A stretch of 64,000 nt of DNA, taken from assembly GCF_035918155.1 (NCBI RefSeq), contig NZ_CP109327.1, positions 1,364,001 to 1,428,000 on the forward strand, in the 5' to 3' direction. The notes under the pieces are model-generated. The model made no database searches. It had not been told where the DNA came from and saw only the letters and a program-made list of their open reading frames with translations. Positions 1 to 7,985 of this stretch are shown piece after piece. Positions within the stretch are counted from its first letter, which is position 1; the number at the start of each line of letters is the position of its first letter. The stretch comes from Streptomyces sp. NBC_01591. GTDB lineage: Bacteria > Actinomycetota > Actinomycetes > Streptomycetales > Streptomycetaceae. Made by a program: the position numbers and the translations under genes.

Positions 1-88
1 GCGGTCCGTCGCCTTGCAGCACGGGGAGCGAGGTGACGCCCCGGCCGTCGAGGGCCGCGGTGATCCGGGCGGTGGCCTGGATGCTCAT
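1..88 (-). CDS. ureD: Urease accessory protein UreD (N-terminal fragment, runs off window)
   Basis: Only the first 29 codons are inside the window. The protein begins [17 protein letters not shown], which fits the start of UreD/UreH, the scaffold that holds apo-urease for UreF and UreG during nickel insertion. Its ATG overlaps the ureG stop codon in an ATGA arrangement, so it is the last visible gene of the leftward urease operon and is probably translationally coupled to ureG. The rest of the gene lies before base 1. The identity rests on this short N-terminus plus the standard actinobacterial order ureA-B-C-F-G-D. Confidence 0.8.
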   Translation of the reverse strand, partial: MSIQATARITAALDGRGVTSLPVLQGDGP

Positions 89-762
89 GCGGTCCAGTCG
101 GCGAGCCGCCCGCGCACCCAGTCCGCGACGGGCCCCACGCCCTCCTCGGAGGTGAGCGAGGTGAAGGCGACGGGGAGCGGTCCGCGCTGCTGTGCGGCGT
201 CGTGGGCCATCCGGTCGAGATCGGAGCCGACGTGGGGAGCGAGGTCGGTCTTGTTGATGACGAGCAGGTCGGAGGTGGTGACACCGGGACCGCCCTTGCG
301 CGGGATGTCGTCGCCGCCCGCCACGTCGATGACGAAGATCTGCGCGTCGACCAGCCCTTTCGAGAAGGTGGCGGTGAGGTTGTCGCCGCCGGATTCGACC
401 AGGATCAGATCGAGTGGCCCGACGGTGTCCTCCAGGTCCTCGACGGCTTCGAGGTTGGCGGAGATGTCGTCGCGGATCGCGGTGTGCGGGCAGGCGCCGG
501 TCTCCACGGCCTGGATGCGCTCGGGCGGCAGGACGGCATGGCGCAGCAGGAAGGCCGCGTCCTCGCGAGTGTAGATGTCGTTGGTGACCACCGCGATGGA
601 GAGCTGGTCGCGCAGGGCCCGGCAGAGGGCGGCGACGGTCGCGGTCTTGCCGGAGCCGACCGGTCCGCCGAGTCCGATGCGCAGGGCGCGGCGGGTTCCG
701 TCGGGCCGGGCGGCGTCGGCGCTCACGGCGGCGGGGCCGTGTTGGGTGTGGTCGAGGTGCAT
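85..762 (-). CDS. ureG: Urease accessory GTPase UreG
   Basis: UreG is the GTPase that delivers nickel to urease within the UreD-UreF-UreG complex. The 225-residue protein shows a P-loop (GGPVGSGKT, residues 32-40), the conserved metal-binding CPH motif at 91-93, the ESGGDN motif and an NKTD guanine-specificity motif. The N-terminus has several histidines (MHLDHTQH), as in many UreG proteins. I chose the ATG at 762 because AGGAG lies 8 nt upstream. A GTG at 792 would make a GTGA overlap with the ureF stop and is a possible alternative that adds 10 residues. The gene is part of the urease operon. Confidence 0.95.
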   Translation of the reverse strand: MHLDHTQHGPAAVSADAARPDGTRRALRIGLGGPVGSGKTATVAALCRALRDQLSIAVVTNDIYTREDAAFLLRHAVLPPERIQAVETGACPHTAIRDDISANLEAVEDLEDTVGPLDLILVESGGDNLTATFSKGLVDAQIFVIDVAGGDDIPRKGGPGVTTSDLLVINKTDLAPHVGSDLDRMAHDAAQQRGPLPVAFTSLTSEEGVGPVADWVRGRLADWTA

Positions 763-788
763 GGGTGCGGCTCCTGTTTCGTACGGGG

Positions 789-1451
789 TCACGAGGCGAA
801 CAGGCGGACCGGCCAGGCCGCGTGCGCCTCGGCGGTGATGTCGAGGAGCGGGGCCGAGGCGGCGGGCAGCGCGTCGAGGGTTCCGTGCGCCGCCGCGGCG
901 GCCTGTTCGGCGATCCGGTCGAGTTCGGGTGCGAGGCGGGCGAGGACGGCGGTGGCCTCGAAGGGGTCGAGGGAGAGCAGGCGGACGACGGCGGTGGCCG
1001 GTCCGCTGACGGCTTCGTAGGCGACGCAGTGCGCGGCGTCCTCGGGCCCGAGCCCCGCCGAGCGCGCGGTGAGGCCGAGGACGACGGGCTGGTGGGCGCC
1101 GCGCGGCCGGGCCTCGGCGAGCGCGGCGAGTTCGGGGCTGGGCCAGGTGGCGCGGGCCGCCCGCATCAGCTGCCGGCCGAGCTTGCGGGCGACGGCGCGC
1201 AGCGCGGGTGACGGGGTACGGGCGTCGGCGGCCTCGTCGAGCGCGAGCGGATCGTGGCCGTGGGCGGCCGCCGCGGCGAGTGCGGCGGCCGTGAGCCCGG
1301 CGGTGTGCAGGCGGCCCCGGCAGAACTCGGCGAGGTCCTCGGCGTCGCGGATCCGTCCTGCCTTCACGGCCGGTTCGGCGCCGCCGGAGTGGGCGTGGCC
1401 ACCGGCGGGGAACCGGCCGTCGGCGAGGACGAGCAGAGCCGCGCGACTCAT
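789..1451 (-). CDS. ureF: Urease accessory protein UreF
   Basis: The protein is 220 residues, all-helical and alanine-rich. It begins [24 protein letters not shown], which carries the UreF N-terminal signature (L-x-DGRFP-x-GGxxHSGG). UreF binds UreD and regulates UreG GTPase activity during urease activation. Its ATG overlaps the stop codon of the upstream 33-codon repeat ORF (ATGA), so its translation is probably coupled to that mini-ORF rather than directly to ureC. The family is usually 210-230 residues, so the length is normal. Confidence 0.93.
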   Translation of the reverse strand: MSRAALLVLADGRFPAGGHAHSGGAEPAVKAGRIRDAEDLAEFCRGRLHTAGLTAAALAAAAAHGHDPLALDEAADARTPSPALRAVARKLGRQLMRAARATWPSPELAALAEARPRGAHQPVVLGLTARSAGLGPEDAAHCVAYEAVSGPATAVVRLLSLDPFEATAVLARLAPELDRIAEQAAAAAHGTLDALPAASAPLLDITAEAHAAWPVRLFAS

Positions 1452-1549
1452 CGCACGTCCCGCGTCGGGCGTCGCGTGTGCCGTATCGGGCGTCGCGTGT
1501 CCCGCATCGGGCGTCGCGTGTCCCGCATCGGGCGTCGCGTGTCCCGCAT
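1448..1549 (-). CDS. 33-residue heptapeptide-repeat mini-ORF bridging ureC and ureF
   Basis: This tiny ORF starts with an ATG that shares one base with the ureC stop codon (TGATG) and ends with a TGA that overlaps the ureF start (ATGA). It reads MRDTRRP three times, then IRHTRRP and TRDVR, encoded by a 21-bp tandem repeat. I know of no function for such a peptide. It is very basic and probably acts, if at all, by carrying ribosomes from ureC to ureF. Because 21 is a multiple of 3, copy-number changes keep both overlaps intact. It could equally be an untranslated spacer, with its frame maintained by chance. Confidence 0.5.
   Translation of the reverse strand: MRDTRRPMRDTRRPMRDTRRPIRHTRRPTRDVR
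1451..1549 (-). repeat. 21-bp tandem repeat between ureC and ureF
   Basis: Three near-identical 21-bp units, a fourth diverged unit and a partial fifth lie head to tail. The core, read on the plus strand, is GGGCGTCGCGTGTCCCGCAT. The repeat fills the whole gap between the ureC stop and the ureF start. The units nearest ureC are the most alike, which suggests recent expansion at that end. Confidence 0.9.
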
Positions 1550-3270
1550 CAGAAGAGGAAGTAGCGCTGGGCCATGGGCAGTTCGGCGGCCGGCGCCGGT
1601 TCGACCGGCTCGCCGTCGATCGTCACGGCGAAGCTGTCGGGATCGACGTGGACCTGCGGAGTGGCGTCGTTCTCCCGCATGTCCGCCTTGGTGACGCCGC
1701 GCGTACTGCTGATCGGCACGAACGCCTTCCCGAGACCGAGGCGTTCCGGCAGCCCGTCCTGGACGGCCGCATCGGCCACGAAGTTGACGGAGTCGGCCGC
1801 GGGCGAACGGCCCACAGCGCCGAACATCGGGCGGGGCAGCACCGGTTGCGGAGTCGGGATGGAGGCGTTGGAATCGCCCATCTGCGCGTACGCGATCTGG
1901 CCGCCCTTGATCACGGTCTGCGGCTTGACGCCGAAGAACGCCGGTTCCCACAGCACCAGGTCGGCGAGCTTGCCGGTCTCCACCGAACCGATCTCCCGGT
2001 CGAGTCCTTGGGCGACCGCCGGGTTGATGGTGTATTTGGCGACATAGCGACGCACTCGCCGGTTGTCGGCCCGCCCGTCGCCGGACAGGGCACCGCGGCG
2101 CTTCTTCATCACATGGGCGGTCTGCCAGGTGCGCAGGACGACCTCGCCGATGCGGCCCATGGCCTGGGAGTCGGACGAGATGATCGAGATGGCCCCGAGG
2201 TCGTGGAGGATGTCCTCGGCCGCGATGGTGGACGGCCGGATCCGGGATTCGGCGAAGGCCAGATCCTCCGGCACGGCCGGGTTGAGGTGATGACAGACCA
2301 TCAGCATGTCGAGGTGTTCCTCGATGGTGTTGATGGTGTGCGGCCGGGTCGGGTTGGTGGAGCTGGGCAGGACGTACGGCTCCGAGACGATGCCGATGAT
2401 GTCCGGAGCGTGCCCGCCGCCGGCACCTTCGGTGTGGTACGCATGGATGGAGCGCCCGGCGATGGCGGCGAGGGTGTCGGCGACGAATCCGGCCTCGTTG
2501 AGGGTGTCGGTGTGGATGGCGAGCTGGGCGCCCGTCTCCTCGCAGACGCCCAGGCAGGCGTCGATGACGGCGGGGGTGGCACCCCAGTCCTCGTGAATCT
2601 TGAATCCGAGTGCCCCGGCGCGCAGTTGGGAGTGCATGGCCTCGCGCGACATGGTGTTGCCCTTACCGAGCAGACCGATGTTGACGGGGTACGCGTCCAG
2701 CGCCCCGAACATCCGGGCAAGGTGCCACGGACCCGGGGTGATCGTGGTGGCCTTGGTGCCTTCGGCCGGTCCGGTGCCGCCGCCGACCAGGGTGGTGATG
2801 CCGGAGGAGAGCGCCTGGTCGATCAGGGTCGGCGAGATGAAGTGGACGTGGGCGTCGATGGCCCCGGCGGTGAGGAACTTGCCGTTGCCCGCGATGATTT
2901 CGGTCTCCGGGCCGATGACCAGGTCGGGGTGGACGCCGTCCATGGTGTCCGGGTTGCCGGCCTTGCCGATCCCGGTGATCCGGCCGTCGCGGATACCGAT
3001 GTCCGCCTTGACGACGCCCCAGTGGTCGATGATCACGGCGCCGGTGACGACGGTGTCCGGGGCGCCCTCGGCGCGGGTGGTGCGGGACTGTCCCATCGAT
3101 TCGCGGATGACCTTGCCGCCGCCGAACACCGCCTCGTCACCGGAGAGTCCGGGGCCGCCCGAGCGGTCCTCCTCGATCTCGACGAGCAGATCGGTGTCTG
3201 CCAGCCGGATGCGGTCGCCGGTCGTGGGGCCGAACAGGTCGGCGTAGACGGCGCGGTCGAGTTCAGCCAT
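1549..3270 (-). CDS. ureC: Urease subunit alpha
   Basis: This is the catalytic subunit, a nickel amidohydrolase that hydrolyses urea to ammonia and carbamate. At 573 residues it has the normal length. Visible features are the metal-binding HVH in the GAIDAHVHF segment, the lysine that is carbamylated to bridge the two nickel ions (GFKIHEDWG, near residue 220), the flap cysteine/histidine motif MVCHHL, and the C-terminal MAQRYFLF ending. I chose the ATG at 3270 because GGAGGT lies 7 nt upstream; a GTG at 3279 is less well placed. It overlaps the end of ureB by 8 nt. Confidence 0.97.
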   Translation of the reverse strand: MAELDRAVYADLFGPTTGDRIRLADTDLLVEIEEDRSGGPGLSGDEAVFGGGKVIRESMGQSRTTRAEGAPDTVVTGAVIIDHWGVVKADIGIRDGRITGIGKAGNPDTMDGVHPDLVIGPETEIIAGNGKFLTAGAIDAHVHFISPTLIDQALSSGITTLVGGGTGPAEGTKATTITPGPWHLARMFGALDAYPVNIGLLGKGNTMSREAMHSQLRAGALGFKIHEDWGATPAVIDACLGVCEETGAQLAIHTDTLNEAGFVADTLAAIAGRSIHAYHTEGAGGGHAPDIIGIVSEPYVLPSSTNPTRPHTINTIEEHLDMLMVCHHLNPAVPEDLAFAESRIRPSTIAAEDILHDLGAISIISSDSQAMGRIGEVVLRTWQTAHVMKKRRGALSGDGRADNRRVRRYVAKYTINPAVAQGLDREIGSVETGKLADLVLWEPAFFGVKPQTVIKGGQIAYAQMGDSNASIPTPQPVLPRPMFGAVGRSPAADSVNFVADAAVQDGLPERLGLGKAFVPISSTRGVTKADMRENDATPQVHVDPDSFAVTIDGEPVEPAPAAELPMAQRYFLF

Positions 3271-3574
3271 CGAGGGCACCTCCGGTCTCGCCGCGCAGCC
3301 CGGGGACGACGCGCCGTCCGGCGAGCGGTACGAGTTCGATGTCGATCGGTATGCCGGGTTCGAAGCGCACGGCGGTTCCGGCGGCGATGTTCAGCCGCAG
3401 GCCGCGGGCGGCCGAACGGTCGAAGCGCAGGCCGGGGTTGGCCTCGGCGAAGTGGTAGTGCGAACCCACCTGGACCGGCCGGTCGGCGGCGTTGAGCACG
3501 GTGAGGCGGGTGACGGGGCGGCCCTCGTTGAACGACACGGGCCCGTCCGCGTACAGGATCTCTCCGGGAATCAT
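3263..3574 (-). CDS. ureB: Urease subunit beta
   Basis: This 103-residue protein begins [13 protein letters not shown] and contains the [17 protein letters not shown] segment that is typical of UreB, the small structural subunit of the urease trimer. The start has GGGAGG 8 nt upstream. It follows ureA after a 15-nt gap and overlaps ureC. The separate ureA, ureB and ureC genes match the bacterial three-subunit form rather than the fused plant or Helicobacter types. Confidence 0.96.
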   Translation of the reverse strand: MIPGEILYADGPVSFNEGRPVTRLTVLNAADRPVQVGSHYHFAEANPGLRFDRSAARGLRLNIAAGTAVRFEPGIPIDIELVPLAGRRVVPGLRGETGGALDG

Positions 3575-3589
3575 CGGTGGCGCCTCCCG

Positions 3590-3892
<303 letters not shown>

Positions 3893-3951
3893 GCTTCCAC
3901 CTCACAGTCCTGTGCCCAGTTCCGTCCCTGGGCGCGGCGAGGCATCAGCCG

Positions 3952-3973
3952 TGTTCAACGCGGTCGTTGAACA
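3952..3973. promoter_or_regulatory. 22-bp palindrome upstream of the urease operon
   Basis: Two perfect 9-bp arms, TGTTCAACG and CGTTGAACA, flank a 4-bp CGGT centre about 60 bp before the ureA start. The size and symmetry suit a dimeric repressor operator. The nearby TetR is an obvious but unproven candidate, because its own upstream region carries a different motif (GAACGTTC). Confidence 0.6.
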
Positions 3974-4020
3974 GCGAGCCGCTGACTCGCGCGAGGTAGT
4001 GCATGTTAGAACCGGAGTTT

Positions 4021-4090
4021 TTCCGGCGCGTTAACTCCGGCGTGACAATTCCGGCGCGTTGATTCCGGCGCGTAAATTCCCGCGCATCAA
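4021..4090. repeat. Five tandem copies of a degenerate 14-bp repeat
   Basis: Units of the form TTCCGGCGCGTTAA are repeated five times with periods of 15, 13, 14, 14 and 14 bp. The last copy runs into the stop codon of the TetR gene. It lies in the tetR-ureA gap. The repeat may be a replication-slippage array or a set of spaced protein-binding sites; the helical spacing (about 1.3 turns) does not favour one face of the DNA. Confidence 0.75.
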
Positions 4091-4707
4091 CCGGCCGACG
4101 GCAGTTGCATGGCCATCAGGCCGCGCAGGCCGTTCTCCAGCACCTCGGGTTCGGCGTCGCCGAAGAGCGCCATCTGGGCGAAGAATCCCTGCGCGACCGC
4201 CATCATCGTCCGCGCCACATGGTCGGCGGGTACGTCCGCCCGCATGACTCCCGCCTTGCGGTATCCCTCGACCACGTCCGTCCAGACGACCCGCATGGCG
4301 CCGTACCCGTCGTCGAAAGTGGCGGCCAGGCTTTCGTTGCGCATGGTCTCGGACCAGACCTGCACGATCAGCGAGGCGAACTGCCGCCCGTCCAGACCGC
4401 ACACCTCTCCCGAGAAGAGCCCGCGCAGCACCCGGCCCAGCAGCACGTCCGGCGCCGGTGGCGGAGTGGTGTCCGCGGCTTCCCTGAAGGCCCGCCGAAT
4501 GCTGGTGAACGCCTCGTCGGCGATGGCCTCGATCAGCTCCTCCTTCCCGCTGAAGTAGCGGTAGACCGCCCCGGCCGACAGACCGACCTCCTTCAGCACA
4601 CCCTGCATCGATGTGCCGTGGAAGCCGTCGCGCGCGAAGCAGCGCGCCGCGCCGTCAATGATCTGCCGGCGGCGGGCGTCGAGGTGCTCCTGGGATACAC
4701 GGGCCAT
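4087..4707 (-). CDS. TetR/AcrR family transcriptional regulator
   Basis: This 206-residue protein has a classic N-terminal TetR helix-turn-helix (about residues 10-57, ending LSAGAVYRYFSGKEELIEAI) and an all-helical ligand domain. Proteins of this class usually repress a neighbouring exporter. Here the divergent neighbour is only a C-terminal scrap of a membrane protein (4736-4981), so the original target gene seems to have been deleted. It reads in the same direction as the urease operon and could read through into it, but a 195-bp gap with a palindrome separates them. The start MARVSQEHLDARR is a good family start. Confidence 0.92.
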   Translation of the reverse strand: MARVSQEHLDARRRQIIDGAARCFARDGFHGTSMQGVLKEVGLSAGAVYRYFSGKEELIEAIADEAFTSIRRAFREAADTTPPPAPDVLLGRVLRGLFSGEVCGLDGRQFASLIVQVWSETMRNESLAATFDDGYGAMRVVWTDVVEGYRKAGVMRADVPADHVARTMMAVAQGFFAQMALFGDAEPEVLENGLRGLMAMQLPSAG

Positions 4708-4720
4708 GCCCCAAACCTAA

Positions 4721-4734
4721 AACGAACGTTCCTT
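4721..4734. promoter_or_regulatory. Probable TetR operator in front of the regulator gene
   Basis: The sequence AACGAACGTTCCTT contains the perfect palindrome GAACGTTC and sits 14-27 bp before the TetR start. It resembles the AACGAACGTTCGTT-like sites common in front of actinobacterial TetR genes. It would allow autoregulation and, originally, control of the divergent gene that is now truncated. Confidence 0.55.
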
Positions 4735-4735
4735 C

Positions 4736-4981
4736 TTGACACCCGAACTGCTGCCAGCGCCGGTCGGGGCGATCGGGCAGCTGATGCCGCCGGGTGCGGG
4801 CGGCTCACTGCTGCGGTCGGTCGCGTTCTTCGACGGCAGCGGTGCGGGCGGCCCGCTGCTCACCCTCGCACTGTGGGCGGCGCTCGGGCTGGGCGCGGTG
4901 CTCATCGGCGGCCGACGACGAACACAGCCCCCGCCGGTCGCACCTCAGGCACGCATCCCGGAGCCGGCCCTGGCGGGCTGA
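4736..4981 (+). pseudogene. C-terminal remnant of a polytopic membrane (ABC-2/DUF3533-like) protein
   Basis: The open frame encodes 81 residues that resemble the last transmembrane helix and tail of a YhgE/Pip or DUF3533-type exporter. It has a loop (GQLMPPGAGGSLLRSVAFF), then a helix (GGPLLTLALWAALGLGAVLIGG), then a charged tail. Such exporters usually lie divergent from a TetR repressor. The frame has no plausible start of its own (TTG directly after the operator) and no upstream domain, so a deletion probably joined the operator to the 3' end of the gene. The family assignment is an inference from general resemblance. Confidence 0.55.
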
Positions 4982-4997
4982 CCCCGCACCCGGACAC

Positions 4998-5035
4998 GCC
5001 GTGTACCCCCGTCACAACGGACGGGGGTACACGGC
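4998..5035. terminator. Bidirectional hairpin terminator
   Basis: A perfect 16-bp inverted repeat (left arm GCCGTGTACCCCCGTC) surrounds a 6-nt ACAACG loop. It lies between the truncated membrane-protein gene on the plus strand and the Phd antitoxin on the minus strand, so it can serve both converging transcripts. There is no U-tract, as is usual in Streptomyces. Confidence 0.85.
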
Positions 5036-5065
5036 ATTCCGGCGTCGCGCACCGCCGGACGTAGC

Positions 5066-5350
5066 TCACCTGCCCGGCTCGTCGTGCCCCCTGTGCTCCG
5101 CCGCGATACCGAAACGCCGCCGTTCGCCGGGAGCGGACACCGAGGAGCCGATCGAGGAGACCGAACTGATCACCTGCTCCTCGGCGGCCGCCTCGTCCTT
5201 CTCGAGTCGCTCCAGGTCAGCGGCCGAGACGAGCGCCACCAGCGGCTTGCCGTGCCGCGTCACGACCACGCGCTCGCCGCCGTAGACGACACGGTTGATC
5301 AATTCGGCGAGCTCAGCTCGGGCTTGCGTCACCGGAATCTCGTAGGCCAT
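5066..5350 (-). CDS. Orphan type II antitoxin, Phd/YefM family
   Basis: This 94-residue protein starts MAYEIPVTQARAELAELINR and continues with the GGERVVVTRHGKPLVALVSA segment, the diagnostic Phd/YefM DNA-binding domain. Residues after about 60 form a low-complexity, glutamate-rich tail where the toxin-binding segment normally lies. No toxin gene lies next to it: a terminator follows it and RHS debris precedes it. It may be a solitary regulator, an antidote to an unlinked toxin, or the survivor of a broken module. I chose the inner ATG because the longer upstream frame is not protein-like. Confidence 0.88.
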   Translation of the reverse strand: MAYEIPVTQARAELAELINRVVYGGERVVVTRHGKPLVALVSAADLERLEKDEAAAEEQVISSVSSIGSSVSAPGERRRFGIAAEHRGHDEPGR

Positions 5351-5398
5351 GCTCCCTAGCCTATGTAATGTCCGCCGTGGTCCGTAGCGACAGCGATT

Positions 5399-5414
5399 TC
5401 CCAGGTCAGAGGCT
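5399..5414. repeat. 16-bp element repeated inverted at 22318-22333
   Basis: TCCCAGGTCAGAGGCT here is the exact reverse complement of the 16 bases at 22318-22333. The other copy lies just after a degraded integrase gene. Fourteen of the bases also occur at 47418-47431. The two copies bracket the pseudogene-rich region. Because they are inverted, they are not a simple attL/attR pair. Confidence 0.7.
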
Positions 5415-5642
5415 CTCGTGTGCTCCCGTGCGCTCTCGTCTGTGAGAGATGTGTGAGACGAGGTGAGACGAAGAGTTTTCTGGTTGCCCCGAATCCTGGC
5501 GGGTCTCTGCGGGGATCGACGCCTCACATGACGCGATCGGGCTGGTGCAGCCAGACGTCCTGGCCGTGAGGTCTCCCGGCCAGCCCGAAGGCGTCGGCAG
5601 GCGGCTCGGCATCTGCTGACCTGCCTCGCAGAGGCACGGCCT

Positions 5643-5975
5643 GGTGCTCGTCGTAGGCGTAGGTCTTGGCTGTGCCGCTGTTGACGATGACGGAGGTCAG
5701 GGTGTGGGGCTGGCCGGTGCCGGAAGCGTTGACGGCAGGGTAGCCGTAGCCGGTCTTGGTGTCGCCGGTGGCCCTGTGCTCGGTCTGGGTGTCGCGCAGG
5801 CCGCCGGGCTTGTAGGTCCAGCTGGTCCAAGTACGGGGCTGGCCCGCCAAGGGCGGACGCCGCGCGGGTGGTGGTGCAGTCGTTGGAGGACGGGGTCCAG
5901 GCTTCGGTCAGACGGCGGTAGCCGTCGTAGGCGAAGCACTGGGTGTCCTCACCGGAAGTGGCATAGCAAGAACAG
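5643..5975 (-). pseudogene. RHS/YD-repeat protein remnant, frameshifted
   Basis: Two overlapping frames together read like the YD-repeat region of actinobacterial RHS proteins. The first has TQCFAYDGYRRLTEAWTP and SALGGPAPY; the second has WTSWTYKPGGLRDTQTE and TAKTYAYDE. The frames join if one base is removed near 5827, where TACTTGG stands for the expected TACTGG, so a single-base insertion explains the break. RHS proteins form toxin-delivery shells. Neither the N-terminal nor the C-terminal toxin region is present. The fragment is about 110 codons long. Confidence 0.75.
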
Positions 5976-6276
5976 CAGGTCAGACGCAGCCTCACGCTCA
6001 CGGAGAGTGACTTCCACGCATTCGGAGCGTCATGGCCGAAATGGGTCAGCCTCGCTCGAACACCCTTTCCGCCCCGTCGCGTCCCCGCACCGACGCGGCC
6101 ACCCGCCACATCGACCACAGGTCTGCCCACACGGCACCCGACCCACGGGGAACTTCACGCTTTGCGAACCCAGAACAAACCCCGTGAACAACCCCGGCCA
6201 GGGTCGACGAAGCACATAGGGGCACCCCCAGCAGCACTCGGCAAACCGGAGGTGCCGACCGTCCGGTGGGGACGGC
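5976..6276. other. Intergenic stretch, no supported gene
   Basis: I see no convincing coding frame, RNA or repeat between the RHS remnant and the ankyrin gene. The frames that are open here are short and have no recognisable motif. It is probably further decayed island DNA. Confidence 0.4.
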
Positions 6277-6696
6277 TCAAACGGTGAGGCTGCGCAGCCG
6301 CGCCAGGACGGCTTGCCGCTCCTCGGTGTCGTCGCTCCAGCCCTGTGCCCAGGCGAGCGCCGAGCCGCCCCCCGACTCCCGCAGGTGCGGGTCGGCTCCA
6401 TGACACAGCAGCAGCTCGACGAGGGGCAGGTTGGCCTTGGCGGTGGCTGCGGCGAGTGGCAGTCCGCTGCGCCACCCCCGGGATTCGGCGTTGGGCGAGG
6501 CCCCGGCCGCCAGGAGCAGCTCGGCACAGCGGTTTTCGCCTTGGACGGCGGCGAGATAGAGCGGTGTGGCTCCGTCAGGGTCGCGGGTGTCGGGATCGGC
6601 CCCTTGGGCGAGGAGTCGCTGGAGAAGGCCGACTCGTCCGTCACCGGCAGCCGCGGCAAGCCGCTTCGGCAGCTTCTTACGCTTTCTGTTGTTCAC
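6277..6696 (-). CDS. Small ankyrin-repeat protein
   Basis: This 139-residue protein begins with a basic stretch (GTG start, MNNRKRKKLPKRLAAAA) and then carries about three ankyrin repeats. The helix-loop signatures include DPDGATPLYLAAVQGENRCAELLL and LPLVELLLCHGADPHL. Ankyrin repeats mediate protein-protein contacts; no enzymatic domain is present. It lies 21 bp downstream of the small secreted-protein gene on the same strand, so the two may be co-transcribed. The partner and function are unknown. Confidence 0.8.
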   Translation of the reverse strand: MNNRKRKKLPKRLAAAAGDGRVGLLQRLLAQGADPDTRDPDGATPLYLAAVQGENRCAELLLAAGASPNAESRGWRSGLPLAAATAKANLPLVELLLCHGADPHLRESGGGSALAWAQGWSDDTEERQAVLARLRSLTV

Positions 6697-6717
6697 GTGT
6701 TTCCACAGGCGCGGGGC

Positions 6718-7023
6718 CTACCGCCTGGAGCTGCGGAAGGTGCAGTGGTGCGCCCGGTACCCCTTTCCGTACTTCTTGCTGATCTGGGCCTGTACATCTC
6801 GCTGGGCGGACTTTTCGGCCTCCGACTTGCTCTTCCCCTTTCCGTTGCCCTTGAGCTGCTTGTCTCCGTGGTCGCCACTTCCGATCTTCTCGACACCACA
6901 GACGGCGGTGGAGTACCACGCCTTGGGCTTTGCCATGATGGCGTCGGAGGCTTCGGCGGTTCCGGTGAGGGCGAGCAGAACGCATGCCACTGCCGCGGTC
7001 CAGCAGGCGATGGACTTCTTCAC
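6718..7023 (-). CDS. Small secreted protein of unknown function
   Basis: This 101-residue protein starts at a GTG with GAGG 5 nt upstream. It has a clear Sec signal peptide: KK, then a hydrophobic SIACWTAAVACVLLALTG core, with cleavage probably after AEA near residue 24. The mature part is very basic and glycine/lysine-rich in the middle (KQLKGNGKGKSKSEAEKSAQ), and it has two cysteines that could pair. I do not recognise the family. The short gap to the ankyrin gene suggests a two-gene unit. Confidence 0.65.
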   Translation of the reverse strand: MKKSIACWTAAVACVLLALTGTAEASDAIMAKPKAWYSTAVCGVEKIGSGDHGDKQLKGNGKGKSKSEAEKSAQRDVQAQISKKYGKGYRAHHCTFRSSRR

Positions 7024-7496
7024 GGTGCCTCGCTTTCGGTCGGTGGTGGGCGTGGGGGGCGCCCGGCGGACACCATGGCATGCGCAGAGGATGAGATTGT
7101 GCGGCCGTTCAAGGCTGGAGTTGACGCGCGGAACGGTTCTTCGCCCGTTGTCACGGGGGTGGGCGACTCCTACGGGGCGTGGTGGTTTCACACCTTCGCG
7201 TGAGGTGGACCGAGGGGCCGTTCGCATTACCTCGGGCCGAGAGCCCGCGACCAAGGCCGCGGCCGACTTTGCCTGACTGGTGGGACTGCCGTGACAGCGG
7301 CGTGGGACCGCATAGGAACGTGGTCGCAGTCGCACACCCCCACGTCGCGCGCGGCGCTCCGACCGCCCGCGACCTGCGATCAGTTGGGCAGTGCCGAATC
7401 ACGCCGCGAGTACGACGACGCGGTCCGGGACGTCCTCGACGCGCAGGGCGCTCGCCCAGTTCGCCGGCTCCCCGGTGAGGGAGCCCGTGACAGCCG
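7024..7496. other. Intergenic stretch, no supported gene
   Basis: This stretch of about 470 bases lies between the start of the secreted-protein gene and the 3' end of the kinase relic. It must hold the promoter for the leftward secreted/ankyrin pair, but I could not pick a clear -35/-10 pair. No frame here looks like protein. Confidence 0.4.
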
Positions 7497-7985
7497 TCAC
7501 CGGGGGTCCGAGGGATCCACCAGGGCGCACGGTACGGGCAGGGCGCCCGGCAGGACGTCCACGGTGAGGCGGGATCCGCAGTCCGCGATCAGTTCGCCGT
7601 CGTGCTCGAAGCAGAGGGGCTGCCCGTCGGTGCGTTCGAGGACGACCCTGCGCCCCCTGGTGTACACCGTGCCGTCGAGGCCGACGTGCGCACCCGTGCG
7701 CAGCAGCTCCGGGACGTCCGTGGCGGGGACCTCGGCTCCCATCACGCAGACGTCGAGCAGTCCGTCGTCCAGGACGGAGTCCGGCAGGACGAGGAACTGC
7801 CAGGACCGTTTCTCCCTTGTGGACCACGATCCCGTCGACGGTGACACGGCCCGGGAAGGGGGTGTACTGCGCCGCCGCGTGGTCGAGTCCGGCCCGCAGC
7901 CGGTCCTTGCCGCGCATCTCGATGCCTCGGGCGCTGCGCAGCACTTCGGCGGTGAGGCCGACTCCCGCGCCGAGCACGATCAGCT
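7497..7985 (-). pseudogene. Diacylglycerol kinase (LCB5/DgkB-like) C-terminal half, broken
   Basis: The first frame reads GVGLTAEVLRSARGIEMRG and FPGRVTVDGIVVHKGETVLAV; the second reads LPDSVLDDGLLDVCVMGA, then continues to the C-terminal strands. Together they match the C-terminal beta-sandwich half of diacylglycerol kinase-like lipid kinases. The join near 7812 lacks the glycine-rich loop (GNVGxLQGG-like) expected there, so a short deletion also shifted the frame. The N-terminal catalytic half is missing because the preceding small gene ends at 7980. The remnant is non-functional. Confidence 0.75.

Noticed and set aside
1069..3495. 808-codon plus-strand frame opposite ureC
   Set aside because: It is the antisense of ureC/ureF, shows no protein family pattern, and is typical of high-GC shadow frames.
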